Made by a program: the position numbers and the translations under genes. Positions 8,806 through 17,688 of a stretch of 64,000 nt of DNA are shown one piece after another. The stretch is taken from assembly GCF_907177275.1 (NCBI RefSeq), contig NZ_CAJSLV010000059.1, forward strand, positions 1 to 64,000. Reading direction: 5' to 3'. The DNA is from Actinacidiphila cocklensis (GTDB lineage: Bacteria; Actinomycetota; Actinomycetes; Streptomycetales; Streptomycetaceae). A model generated the notes under the pieces. The model had not been told where the DNA came from and did no database searches. It was given only the letters and a program-made list of their open reading frames with translations. Every line of letters starts with the position of its first letter. The first letter of the stretch is position 1.

Positions 8806-9100
8806 CGGCTCCCCTCCGGCAGGGGGGTGCGCTTCCGCCGGGCGCGGCGGGTGCGCGGCTCCCCCCTCCGGCAGGGGGGGCGCCCTTCCGCCGGGCGCGG
8901 CGGGTGTGCGACTCCCCCCTCCGGCAGGGGGGGCGCCCTTCCGCCGGGCGCGGCGGGTGTGCGGCTCCCCTCCGGCAAGGGGGTGCCTGACAAGGGCGCG
9001 GCGCTCCTGCTGTGCCCCTCCGGCAGGAGTACGCCCCCAGGGCCGCGGGGCTTCTGCGGTGCCCATTCCGCAGGGGGTGCCTGGAAGGGGCGCGGGGAGT
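8806..9100. repeat. degenerate tandem array, unit about 50 bp
   Basis: At least five consecutive units share the core CTCCGGCAG near 8814, 8866, 8919, 8970 and 9018, with a weaker one near 9064 (spacing 47-53 bp). The best units read CCCCCCTCCGGCAGGGGGG, which can fold into a 7-bp hairpin, followed by CGCCCTTCCGCCGGGCGCGG. Units decay rightwards. There are no uniform spacers and no cas genes, so this is not a CRISPR. Confidence 0.75.
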
Positions 9101-9133
9101 GCGCCTTCCCCGGATGGGGCGGGGGCGGTTCCC

Positions 9134-9290
9134 CTTGCGGAGGAGGGCGCTTTTCAGGGGCGCGGGGAACTGCGCGACCCGCCCCCAGAGCTTCGCATGG
9201 GAGGTGCCCCCACCACCGGGGCGCGGGTCGCCTCCGTCCCGAAGGGGCTGTTCGGGGGAGCCCCCGAGGCCCCGCGCCCAGCGGAAGCGC
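9134..9290. repeat. dispersed intergenic repeat, copy 1
   Basis: Contains GGGGCGCGGGGAACTGCGCG followed by CCCCCAGAGCTTCGCATGG, then CCGTCCCGAAGGGGCTGTTCG. The same modules recur in whole or part at 42430-42590, 44570-44790 and 57300-57560, sometimes inverted. No coding function; this fills most of the spacer between the DUF3533 gene and hrpA. Confidence 0.7.
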
Positions 9291-9404
9291 ACCCCCGCCG
9301 GCCGCGGGGGAACGCGGCGCCCCCGCGGCCGGCGGGGTTCGGGGCGGGACCCCGGGGAAATGGGGTCGCTACCGGTGGGGGGCAGGTGCGAGCATGGGTC
9401 GCGT

Positions 9405-12400
9405 ATGTCTACTTACGCGACCACCGCTGAACTGGCCCAACGCCTCCCCGCCCTCACCCTGCGCGACGAGCAGCGGCTGGGGCGGCGGCTCGACGGCGCC
9501 CGGCGCATCCGGAAGCCGGAGGCCCGGGCATCGGTGCTCGCGGAGATCGACGCCGAGATCGCCAGCGGGGAGCAGCGTATAGCGGCCCGCAGGGCGGCCG
9601 TGCCGCAGATCACATACCCCGAGGCGCTGCCGGTCAGCCAGAAGAAGGACGACATCCTGGCGGCCATCCGCGACCACCAGGTGGTGATCGTCGCGGGCGA
9701 GACCGGCTCGGGCAAGACGACGCAGATCCCGAAGATCTGCCTGGAGCTGGGCCGCGGGGTGCGCGGCCTGATCGGGCACACGCAGCCGCGCCGCATCGCG
9801 GCCCGCACGGTCGCCGAGCGCGTCGCGGAGGAGCTGCGGTCGCCGCTGGGCGAGGCGGTCGGCTGGAAGGTGCGTTTCACCGACCAGGTCGGGGACTCGA
9901 CCCTGGTCAAGCTGATGACCGACGGCATCATGCTCGCGGAGATCCAGACGGACCGCGAGCTGCGCGCGTACGACACGATCATCATCGACGAGGCGCACGA
10001 GCGCAGCCTGAACATCGACTTCATCCTGGGCTACCTGGCCCAGCTGCTGCCCCGCCGCCCCGACCTGAAGGTGGTCATCACCTCGGCGACGATCGACCCG
10101 CAGCGCTTCTCGCGGCACTTCGGGGACGCCCCGGTCGTGGAGGTCAGCGGGCGGACGTATCCCGTCGAGGTGCGCTACCGGCCGCTGCTGGAAGAGGGCG
10201 GCGAGGACACCGACCGGGACCAGGTCACCGCGATCTGCGACGCCGTGGACGAGCTGCAGGCGGCGGGCCCCGGCGACATCCTGGTGTTCCTGTCCGGCGA
10301 GCGGGAGATCCGCGACACCGCCGACGCGCTGGTCAAGAAGAACCTCAGGCACACCGAGGTGCTGCCGCTGTACGCCCGGCTGTCGTCGGCCGAGCAGCAC
10401 CGGGTCTTCCAGCAGCACGCCGGCCGGCGGATCGTGCTGGCCACGAACGTGGCGGAGACCTCGCTCACCGTCCCCGGCATCCGCTACGTCATCGACCCGG
10501 GTACGGCCAGGATCTCCCGGTACAGCCACCGCACCAAGGTGCAGCGGCTGCCGATCGAGCCGGTCAGCCAGGCCAGCGCCAACCAGCGCAAGGGGCGCTG
10601 CGGGCGTACGTCGGACGGCATCTGCATCAGGCTCTACGACGAGGACGACTTCCTGTCTCGGCCGGAGTTCACCGACGCCGAGATCCTGCGGACGAACCTG
10701 GCCTCGGTGATCCTGCAGATGACCGCGGCGGGGCTGGGCGACATCGCGCGCTTCCCCTTCATCGATCCGCCGGACAGCCGCAACATCAAGGACGGCGTCC
10801 AACTCCTCGAAGAGCTGGGCGCGCTGGACCCGAAGGAGAAGGACGCCCGCAAGCGGCTCACGCAGACGGGCCGCAAGCTCGCGCAGCTCCCGGTGGACCC
10901 GCGGCTGGCCCGGATGGTGCTGGAGGCGGAGCGCAACGGCTGCGTGCGCGAGGTGATGGTGATCGCGGCGGCGCTGTCCATCCAGGACCCGCGCGAGCGG
11001 CCCTCGGACAAGCAGCAGCAGGCCGACCAGCAGCACGCCCGCTTCCGGGACGAGAGCAGCGACTTCCTGGCCTTCCTGCACCTGTGGACGTACGTCAGGG
11101 GCAAGCAGAAGGAGTTGTCGTCCTCGGCGTTCCGCCGGATGTGCCGCTCGGAGTTCCTGAACTACCTGCGCATCCGCGAATGGCAGGACATCTACAGCCA
11201 GTTGCGCTCGGTCGCGAGGTCCCTCGGGATCGCGGTGGCCGAGCCGAAGTCCGAGGACGACGCGGCGGACCCGGTGCGGGTGCACCAGTCGCTGCTGGCG
11301 GGGCTGCTGTCCCACCTGGGCCTGAAGGACACCGACAAGAACGAGTACCTGGGCGCCCGCAGCGCCAAGTTCGCGGTCTTCCCCGGCTCGGCGCTGTTCA
11401 AGAAGCCGCCGCGGTGGATCATGTCGGCCGAGCTGGTGGAGACCTCCCGGCTGTGGGCGCGGGTCAACGCGAAGATCGAGCCGGAGTGGGTCGAGCCGCT
11501 GGCCCAGCACCTGGTCAAACGCACGTACAGCGAGCCGCACTGGGAGAAGGACCAGGCGGCGGTGATGGCGTACGAGAAGGTGACCCTCTACGGCGTCCCG
11601 CTGATCGCCCAGCGCAAGGTCAACTACGGGCGGATCGACCCCGAGGTCTCCCGCGAGCTGTTCATCCGCAACGCCCTGGTCGAGGGCGACTGGCGCACCC
11701 ACCACCAGTTCTTCCACGACAACCGCAAGCTGCTCGGCGAGGTCGAGGAGCTCGAACACCGGGCCAGGCGGCGGGACATCCTGGTCGACGACGAGACGCT
11801 CTTCGACTTCTACGACCGCAAGCTGCCCGAGCACGTGGTCTCCGGCGCCCACTTCGACTCGTGGTGGAAGCACAAGCGGCGCGAGGAACCGGAGTTGCTC
11901 AACTTCGAGCACTCCATGCTGATCAACGAGGGTGCCGAGGCGGTCACCAAGGCCGACTACCCCGACTCCTGGCGGCAGGGCGCGCTGAAGTTCCGCGTCA
12001 CGTACCAGTTCGAGCCGGGCGCGGACGCCGACGGCGTGACCGTGCACGTGCCGCTCCAGGTGCTCAACCAGGCGGTGCCCGACGGCTTCGACTGGCAGAT
12101 CCCCGGCCTGCGCGAGCAGGTCGTCACCGAGCTGATCCGCTCGCTGCCCAAGCCGATCAGGCGGCACTACGTGCCCGCGCCGAACTACGCGAAGGCGTTC
12201 CTGGACCGGGCGGTCGCCGGGCCAGACCCCCTGCCGGCGGTGCTGGCACGGGAGTTGCAGCGGATGGTCGGGGTTCCGGTCACCGCGGAGGACTTCGACC
12301 TGGCGAAGGTGCCCGACCACCTGAAGGTCACCTTCCGGGTGAGCGACGAGCGGCGCCGGACGATCGCCGAGGACAAGGACCTGGACGCGCTGAAGCTGCG

Positions 12401-13346
12401 GCTCAAGCCGAAGACGCGGGAGGCCATCACGAAGGCCTTCGAGCGCGCCTCGGACCCGGCGCTGGCGAGCGTCGAGCAGCGCACGGGCCTGAAGGACTGG
12501 ACGATCGGCACGCTGCCGCGCACGTTCGAGACCAGGAGGTCCGGGCAGCCGGTCAAGGCGTATCCGGCGCTGGTCGACGAGGGCACGTCGGTGGCGGTGC
12601 GGCTGTTCGACACCGAGCCGGAGCAGGCCGCGGCGATGTGGCGTGGGACACGCCGGCTCATCCTGCTGAACGTGCCGGTCAACCCGGCCAAGTTCGTCGC
12701 CGACCAGCTGTCCAACCAGCAGAAGCTGGCGCTGTCGCGCAATCCGCACGGCAGCGTGCAGGCGCTGTTCGAGGACTGCGCCACGGCTGCCGCCGACCGG
12801 CTGATCGCCGAGCACGGCGGTCCCGCGTGGGACGAGGAGGCGTACCGCAAGCTCTTCGACGCGGTGCGGGCCGACCTGGTCGAGCTGACCGGCCGCAGCG
12901 TCAAGCAGGTCCAGCAGGTGCTGGCCGCCTGGCACTCCTGCGAGCGGCGCCTGAAGGACACCAGGAGCCTCGTTCTGGTGGCGAACCTCCAGGACGTCAG
13001 GGAGCAGCTGGCAGGCCTCGTACACCCCGGTTTTGTGACGGAGGCGGGCCTCAAGCGGCTGCCGGACCTGATGCGCTACCTGGTCGCCGCCGACCGCCGC
13101 CTGCAGCAGATGCCGACGGGGGCGCAGCGGGACGCCACCCGCATGGAGAAGGTCCGCGAGATCCAGACGGAGTACGCCGAGCTGCTGGCCGCACAGCCCA
13201 AGGGCCGGCCCGTGCCCGCCGCGGTGCGGAACATCCGCTGGATGATCGAGGAGCTGCGCGTGAGCTACTTCGCGCACGCGCTGGGCACGGCGTTCCCGGT
13301 CTCCGACAAGCGCGTCTTCAAGGCCCTGGACGAGGCGTGGGGCTGA
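9405..13346 (+). CDS. hrpA: ATP-dependent RNA helicase HrpA
   Basis: 1313-residue DEAH-box RNA helicase of the usual HrpA length. Helicase motifs: GETGSGKT with K104, D195-E-A-H198, S227-A-T, and QRKGRCGR for motif VI. Downstream are the helicase-associated HA2/OB region and the long DUF3418 C-terminal domain of bacterial HrpA. The ATG at 9405 (MSTYATTAELAQ) is preferred; the frame stays open far upstream through the repeat region but that part is low-complexity. HrpA acts on structured RNA and, in E. coli, on fimbrial mRNA and stalled ribosomes. The neighbourhood hrpA-bldC-vdh matches S. coelicolor as I recall it. Confidence 0.95.
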   Translation: MSTYATTAELAQRLPALTLRDEQRLGRRLDGARRIRKPEARASVLAEIDAEIASGEQRIAARRAAVPQITYPEALPVSQKKDDILAAIRDHQVVIVAGETGSGKTTQIPKICLELGRGVRGLIGHTQPRRIAARTVAERVAEELRSPLGEAVGWKVRFTDQVGDSTLVKLMTDGIMLAEIQTDRELRAYDTIIIDEAHERSLNIDFILGYLAQLLPRRPDLKVVITSATIDPQRFSRHFGDAPVVEVSGRTYPVEVRYRPLLEEGGEDTDRDQVTAICDAVDELQAAGPGDILVFLSGEREIRDTADALVKKNLRHTEVLPLYARLSSAEQHRVFQQHAGRRIVLATNVAETSLTVPGIRYVIDPGTARISRYSHRTKVQRLPIEPVSQASANQRKGRCGRTSDGICIRLYDEDDFLSRPEFTDAEILRTNLASVILQMTAAGLGDIARFPFIDPPDSRNIKDGVQLLEELGALDPKEKDARKRLTQTGRKLAQLPVDPRLARMVLEAERNGCVREVMVIAAALSIQDPRERPSDKQQQADQQHARFRDESSDFLAFLHLWTYVRGKQKELSSSAFRRMCRSEFLNYLRIREWQDIYSQLRSVARSLGIAVAEPKSEDDAADPVRVHQSLLAGLLSHLGLKDTDKNEYLGARSAKFAVFPGSALFKKPPRWIMSAELVETSRLWARVNAKIEPEWVEPLAQHLVKRTYSEPHWEKDQAAVMAYEKVTLYGVPLIAQRKVNYGRIDPEVSRELFIRNALVEGDWRTHHQFFHDNRKLLGEVEELEHRARRRDILVDDETLFDFYDRKLPEHVVSGAHFDSWWKHKRREEPELLNFEHSMLINEGAEAVTKADYPDSWRQGALKFRVTYQFEPGADADGVTVHVPLQVLNQAVPDGFDWQIPGLREQVVTELIRSLPKPIRRHYVPAPNYAKAFLDRAVAGPDPLPAVLARELQRMVGVPVTAEDFDLAKVPDHLKVTFRVSDERRRTIAEDKDLDALKLRLKPKTREAITKAFERASDPALASVEQRTGLKDWTIGTLPRTFETRRSGQPVKAYPALVDEGTSVAVRLFDTEPEQAAAMWRGTRRLILLNVPVNPAKFVADQLSNQQKLALSRNPHGSVQALFEDCATAAADRLIAEHGGPAWDEEAYRKLFDAVRADLVELTGRSVKQVQQVLAAWHSCERRLKDTRSLVLVANLQDVREQLAGLVHPGFVTEAGLKRLPDLMRYLVAADRRLQQMPTGAQRDATRMEKVREIQTEYAELLAAQPKGRPVPAAVRNIRWMIEELRVSYFAHALGTAFPVSDKRVFKALDEAWG

Positions 13347-13426
13347 GCGAGGCCCCCGCCGCCGGCCGCCTCGCGATCGAGTTCGACCGCACCCCCTGAC
13401 CTGCTGTACAGTCTGTCTCGCAGCAA

Positions 13427-13501
13427 GGTCCTGTGGAGCAGTTTGGAGTGCTCGCCACCCTGTCAAGGTGGAGGCCGCGGGTTCAAATCCCGTCAGGACC
13501 G
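13427..13501 (+). tRNA. tRNA-Asp (GTC), second copy
   Basis: Identical in sequence to the tRNA-Asp at 7534: acceptor GGTCCTG / CAGGACC, anticodon loop CTGTCAA. It stands alone, downstream of hrpA, and its last 17 nt are repeated twice more downstream with a 118-bp period. Confidence 0.95.
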
Positions 13502-13790
13502 CACAACATGAAGCCGGCCCGCAGTCCCCTCGGACGCGGGCCGTCGTCATGTCCGACCCGCGGAGGCCGCGCCCGCGGCGCCAGCCGCAGATGGACCGCA
13601 GCAAATCCCGTCAGGACCGCACAACATGAAGCCGGCCCGCAGTCCCCTCGGACGCGGGCCGTCGTCATGCCCGGCCCGCGGAGGCCGCGCCCGCGGCGCC
13701 AGCCGCAGATGGACCGCAGCAAATCCCGTCAGGACCGCACGACATGAACGGCCCGCGCCCCCTCGGACGCGGGCCTTCGCCATGCTCAGC
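13485..13790. repeat. 118-bp tandem repeat of tRNA-Asp 3' end plus hairpin
   Basis: Three copies begin at 13485, 13603 and 13721, each with AAATCCCGTCAGGACCGCAC (the tRNA 3' end). Copies 1 and 2 are almost identical over 118 bp; copy 3 is shorter and diverges after about 13790. Each contains the hairpin GGCCCGC / GCGGGCC (13516-13542, 13634-13660 and a degenerate third), probably the tRNA terminator. Only the first copy has the rest of the tRNA. Confidence 0.9.
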
Positions 13791-13805
13791 GTCACCCGAC
13801 TCACG

Positions 13806-13836
13806 AGACCCGGTACCGCCCTCGCGGACCGGGTCT
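13806..13836 (+). terminator. hairpin, possible terminator
   Basis: Inverted repeat AGACCCGG / CCGGGTCT with a 15-nt loop, downstream of the tRNA-Asp tail repeats. It may be the original terminator of the hrpA-tRNA side. The rest of 13837-14055 shows no gene. Confidence 0.4.
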
Positions 13837-14055
13837 TCGCGTGTGCGCCGGCGCGTACCCCGGTGCGTCCCGTCCACCCCCTCCAGGCGCGGGAGTTCAC
13901 TACCGCACCGCCCGCAAGATCCACAAGTCCCGCGCATGTGACGGGAGTCACGTAAAGTCGATTCGGGATCGCGGAACTCGACGCCCTCCGGAAGGCTCTC
14001 GATTTAATATGTGCAATGGCACCCCGTCCGGGACGTACACCCAAGGCACGAAAAA

Positions 14056-14091
14056 GGACCGCATCGGACCCGGCGGAGTCCGATGCGATCC
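14056..14091 (-). terminator. bldC terminator hairpin
   Basis: GCATCGGAC (14061-14069) pairs with GTCCGATGC (14078-14086), extended by GGACC/GATCC with one mismatch. On the minus strand a T-run (complement of AAAAA at 14051-14055) follows the stem, so it is a good rho-independent terminator for leftward transcription from bldC. The 200 bp between it and bldC hold no gene. Confidence 0.75.
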
Positions 14092-14289
14092 TGGTGAAGC
14101 TGCGTTGCTGCTGTGCTGTTACGGGCGGATCCGGCGGGATCCGGGTGGTACAGGCGGTGCAGTGTGGTGCGGGGTACTACGGGTGGATCTGGTGGAGCCG
14201 GTGGAGCACAGGCCGCGCGCCGTCCTGATGGGGGCAGGTGAGCCGTGCGGCCGGGCGCCGATAAGGGGGGACGGCGCCCAAAAGGGCTG

Positions 14290-14496
14290 TCAGGCCTCGC
14301 TGCGCTGCTGCGGAATACCCGCGAGCAGCGCACGGACCTCCGCTTCGCGGTAGCGGCGGTGCCCGCCCAGCGTGCGGATGGACGTGAGCTTGCCTGCCTT
14401 GGCCCAGCGCGTGACCGTCTTGGGGTCGACGCGGAACATGGTCGCGACCTCGGCAGGGGTTAGCAACGGCTCGGCATCAGGGGTGCGAGCGGTCAT
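14290..14496 (-). CDS. bldC: developmental transcription factor BldC
   Basis: 68-residue MerR-type winged HTH protein (MTARTPDAEPLLTPAEV...). The DNA-recognition part contains VDPKTVTRWAKAGK and the wing TLGGHRRYRE. BldC represses premature sporulation in Streptomyces and binds DNA cooperatively as head-to-tail multimers on direct repeats. The ATG at 14496 has AAGGAGG six bases upstream, which decides against the longer frame beginning at 14562. The conserved flanking genes (hrpA on one side, a hypothetical gene and vdh on the other) support orthology. Confidence 0.96.
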   Translation of the reverse strand: MTARTPDAEPLLTPAEVATMFRVDPKTVTRWAKAGKLTSIRTLGGHRRYREAEVRALLAGIPQQRSEA

Positions 14497-14914
14497 GAGC
14501 GGCCTCCTTGAGAGAACCGAACCAACGCGGTTCTTTCCTCTAAATTCTGCACCTTGACCCACGTTGCCCGAAATGGCAGACGCGGGCCGAGTCGGTAATA
14601 GGACGAACGGCTTGTCCTCGGCACTACAACTACACCATCCGTCCAGCCGCGTCGGCCAAACCGATGGATTTGCCCTCTCAGGTGTTCAAGCTCGACGGAA
14701 GCCGATGGACCATCTCATAACGGACAGTCACCTGAGCGTGACGATCAGTCACAGTACGATCATCTGCAACATCCCCACCTTCGAGACGCGCCCGAGGCGG
14801 ACCCGTTGTCCCATTTTGGCATGACACATGGTGATGCAGGCAAGACTCCGGGTACGTGCTCTCCGTCACCCTTGGGCCATACATCCGGAAAAGATCACCC
14901 GCGGAGGGCGCCGC
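14497..14914. promoter_or_regulatory. bldC upstream region
   Basis: This 418-bp spacer is distinctly less GC-rich than the genes around it, as expected for a regulatory region. A near-BldD box, TCACCT (14728-14733) facing GCGTGA (14736-14741), resembles the TNACNC/GNGTNA half-site pair but with one base changed and the spacing one base longer. It lies about 230 bp from the start codon. No gene is visible in the spacer. Confidence 0.35.
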
Positions 14915-15763
14915 TCAGCTGGAGAACTGGCGTTCGCGTACGGCCCGCCACCGCTCGGTCAGGCGTTCGTACGCCACCCCCGCCGCGCCCGAGTCGCCGG
15001 CCCGCAGCGCCGCCAGGCCCTCGGCGACGTCGGCCGCCGAGCGGTCCTCGGCCAGCCGGTCGGGACCCATCACGTGGACCAGGCCGCCGTAGTCCAGCTC
15101 CACCAGGGACCGCGGGTGGAACTCCTCCAGCCAGCGGCCGACGTCGATCAGCCCGTCGACCAGCGGGCCGCCGTCGTCCAGGGAGTCCTTGAGCACCCGC
15201 AGGCCGCGCGCCACCCGGCGCCTGGCCTGCACCATGGGCGTGCGGTAGCGCAGCAGCGGCTCCTTGGACTCGCCCGCGCCCGCCGGCTCGTACTCCCGCT
15301 CGTCGTCGCCGACCAGCACGAACCAGCGCACGGGTACGTGCCAGGTGGCGGTGCGGATCCAGGGCCGCGCGTCGGGGTTGCGCTCGCGCCAGGCCTCGTG
15401 GTCGGCGGCGGCCTGCCGGCGTACGACCGGCGGCAGCATCGCGTCGAGCACCGGCTCGGGCACCAGGTCGCCGGCCCGCTCCAGCGCCAGCCAGCCGCGC
15501 AGCCGGGTGCGCCAGGGGCAGACGTGGGTCACACCGCCGACCACGGCGACGAAGGCGTCGGCGCTCTCGTGCACCGGGACGGCGATCGGCGGGACCGGGA
15601 CCAGGCCGGCCAGCGACTGCCGCAGCTCGTCCTGTGCGGTCCGACCGGGACCCGCCGAGGCGTAGCGGTACCAATGGCTGCGTTCGGGCTCGGGAAAGGC
15701 CGCCAGCGGCTCGTAGACCCGCAAATACGCCGCGTAGGGGACCAGTACCGGTGAACCGCCCAC
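14915..15763 (-). CDS. conserved hypothetical protein next to bldC and vdh
   Basis: 282 residues, soluble, no signal peptide or membrane helix. Visible features include an N-terminal [19 protein letters not shown], the [16 protein letters not shown] segment and [11 protein letters not shown], then a helical C-terminus. I recognise it as the gene that sits between bldC and vdh in streptomycetes but know of no function. The GTG at 15763 has GAGGGAG upstream. It is divergent from vdh. Confidence 0.8.
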   Translation of the reverse strand: MGGSPVLVPYAAYLRVYEPLAAFPEPERSHWYRYASAGPGRTAQDELRQSLAGLVPVPPIAVPVHESADAFVAVVGGVTHVCPWRTRLRGWLALERAGDLVPEPVLDAMLPPVVRRQAAADHEAWRERNPDARPWIRTATWHVPVRWFVLVGDDEREYEPAGAGESKEPLLRYRTPMVQARRRVARGLRVLKDSLDDGGPLVDGLIDVGRWLEEFHPRSLVELDYGGLVHVMGPDRLAEDRSAADVAEGLAALRAGDSGAAGVAYERLTERWRAVRERQFSS

Positions 15764-15949
15764 ACCCGCTCCCTCGCGCCACCGTGCCGTCGGTCAGATC
15801 GTCCCACGCGGCCGCGCCGCCCGGACGTGATCCCGGCCACCCGGTGCCCGGCAGGGCCTACGCTGTGGCCATCAACCCCTCCGCCACCCGCACGGGGGGC
15901 GCGACCATCCAGAAAGCACTGGGACCACTGGACTATGGGAGTCACCACC

Positions 15950-17053
15950 GTGACTGACGTACGACAGACCGAGAGTGTCGTCGCCAAGCTGTTCCGATCG
16001 GAGCAGGGCGGACACGAGCAGGTCGTTCTCTGCCAGGACCGCGTATCGGGCCTCAAGGCCGTGATCGCGCTCCACTCCACCGCACTGGGCGCAGCCCTGG
16101 GCGGTACCCGCTTCTTCCCGTACGCCTCCGACGACGAGGCCGTCGAGGACGCGCTGAACCTCGCCCGCGGCATGTCGTACAAGAACGCGCTGGCCGGCCT
16201 GGACCACGGCGGCGGCAAGGCCGTGATCATCGGCGACCCGGACATCGACAAGACCGAGCGGCTGCTGCTCGCCTACGGGCGCTTCGTCGCCTCGCTCGGC
16301 GGCCGCTACGTGACCGCGTGCGACGTCGGCACCTACGTCTCCGACATGGACGTCGTCGCCCGCGAGAACCGCTGGACCACCGGCCGCTCGCCGGAGAACG
16401 GCGGCGCGGGCGACTCCTCCGTGCTCACCGCCTTCGGCGTCTTCCAGGGCATGCGCGCCGCCGCCCAGGTCCAGTGGGGCGAGCCGTCGCTGCGCGGCCG
16501 CCGGGTCGGCATCGCCGGCGTCGGCAAGGTCGGCAAGCACCTGGTGCAGCACCTGCTCGACGACGGCGCCGAGGTCGTGGTCACCGACGTGCGGGCCGAG
16601 GCGGTGGACGCGATCACCGCACGCCACCCGCAGGTCAGCGCGGTCAGCGACGCCGAGGTGCTGATCCGCACCCCGCTCGACGTGTACGCGCCGTGCGCGC
16701 TCGGCCACGCGCTGAACGACCCGACGGTCGCCGCGCTGACCGCGACCGTGGTGTGCGGCGCGGCCAACAACCAGCTCGCGCACCCGGGCGTCGAGAAGGA
16801 CCTCGCCGACCGCGGCATCCTCTACGCGCCCGACTACGTCGTGAACGCCGGCGGGGTGATCCAGGTCGCGGACGAACTGCACGGTTTCGATTTCGACCGG
16901 GCCAAGGCCAAGGCGACGAAGATCTTCGACACGACTCTGGCCATTTTCGATCGTGCGAAGGCAGACGGCGTGCCTCCCGCGGTCGCCGCCGACCGGCTGG
17001 CGGAACAGCGGATGGCGGACCGCACTCCGGCGGCGGAATGGCTGCGTCCTTGA
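15950..17053 (+). CDS. vdh: valine (leucine-type) dehydrogenase
   Basis: 367-residue NAD-dependent amino acid dehydrogenase (Glu/Leu/Phe/Val family) that oxidatively deaminates branched-chain amino acids, feeding acyl-CoA precursors. The N-terminal domain has [18 protein letters not shown], with K78 and K90 matching the substrate and catalytic lysines known from Streptomyces VDH; the Rossmann motif is G187-IAGVGKVG195. Only eight bases separate GGGAG from the GTG at 15950, and S. coelicolor Vdh begins at the same MTDVR; an ATG at 15935 has a poorer site. Monocistronic. Confidence 0.92.
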   Translation: MTDVRQTESVVAKLFRSEQGGHEQVVLCQDRVSGLKAVIALHSTALGAALGGTRFFPYASDDEAVEDALNLARGMSYKNALAGLDHGGGKAVIIGDPDIDKTERLLLAYGRFVASLGGRYVTACDVGTYVSDMDVVARENRWTTGRSPENGGAGDSSVLTAFGVFQGMRAAAQVQWGEPSLRGRRVGIAGVGKVGKHLVQHLLDDGAEVVVTDVRAEAVDAITARHPQVSAVSDAEVLIRTPLDVYAPCALGHALNDPTVAALTATVVCGAANNQLAHPGVEKDLADRGILYAPDYVVNAGGVIQVADELHGFDFDRAKAKATKIFDTTLAIFDRAKADGVPPAVAADRLAEQRMADRTPAAEWLRP

Positions 17054-17310
17054 GTGACGCACGTGACCGAACGCACGGCCCGATAGCAAGTTCGCGCTAG
17101 AAGAAGGTAAAATCGGGCCTGACCAGGCAGGACAGGGTCGTGAACGGCACCTGATCCGACGCGCGTCGTGCGGGCGACGTACCGTGCGGCGTCGGAAGCA
17201 GGTACCGTTGAGGCCCTACGGACCGGTCTCTCTCCGGAGAGACCGCTCCGCATCATGAACGCGTGTCAAGACTCGGGGCCGTAGAGCCCCGCCGTTAAGG
17301 GGGTCGAGCC
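17054..17310 (+). promoter_or_regulatory. leader region of DUF3073 gene
   Basis: TAAAAT at 17107-17112 is the best -10 candidate. A long 5' leader would then contain an arm pair around 17155-17195 (CCGACGC / GCGTCGG) and a second hairpin CGGTCTCT / AGAGACCG at 17224-17245 before the ATG at 17311. A structured leader hints at post-transcriptional control; no known riboswitch fold was recognised. Confidence 0.4.
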
Positions 17311-17580
17311 ATGGGGCGCGGCCGGGCCAAGGCCAAGCAGACGAAGGTCGCCCGCCAGCTGAAGTACAACAGCGGCGGTACGGATCTCTCACGTCTGGCC
17401 GACGAGCTGGGCGCATCGCCGTCGAGGCCGGTTAATCCGGAGCCTGTCGAGGACGATGACGACGAGTTGGACGACGACGACCCGTACGCTCAGTACGCGG
17501 ATCTGTACAACGACGACGACGATGACGAGGACGACCAGTCGTCCGACTCCTCGCCTTCGTCGCAGCGTCGTCGCGCTTGA
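17311..17580 (+). CDS. DUF3073 family protein
   Basis: 89-residue protein with the family signature MGRGRAKAKQTKVARQLKY at its N-terminus, followed by an acidic tail (runs of Asp) and a short basic RRR end. The family is restricted to actinobacteria and uncharacterised; the basic head and acidic tail suggest a nucleic-acid- or protein-binding role, which is inference. AAGGGGG lies upstream of the ATG. Positioned between vdh and purM as in other streptomycetes. Confidence 0.9.
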   Translation: MGRGRAKAKQTKVARQLKYNSGGTDLSRLADELGASPSRPVNPEPVEDDDDELDDDDPYAQYADLYNDDDDDEDDQSSDSSPSSQRRRA

Positions 17581-17604
17581 CGCAGCGAAGACACCACACA
17601 CGCT

Positions 17605-17641
17605 GACCCGGCCGGGGGCGACCAGCCCCGGACCGGGTTTC
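17605..17641. terminator. bidirectional terminator DUF3073 / purM
   Basis: GACCCGGCCGGGGGC faces GCCCCGGACCGGGTT across GACCA, forming a long GC stem with one interruption between two convergent genes. Confidence 0.65.
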
Positions 17642-17688
17642 GTCGTGCCCCCGGGCCGGCGTACGAGCGTACGGATCCGGCCATCGGG

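Noticed and set aside
8806..9100. Possible CRISPR array
   Set aside because: Units are contiguous and degenerate with no unique spacers, and no cas genes are present.
9369..13604. 1411-codon open frame antisense to hrpA
   Set aside because: Shadow of hrpA on the opposite strand; composition is Arg/Leu/Gln-biased and no start, promoter or motif supports it.
13485..13790. Integrated genetic element with tRNA-Asp attachment sites
   Set aside because: No integrase, excisionase or cargo lies between or beside the repeats; the spacing is uniform at 118 bp, which fits tandem duplication.
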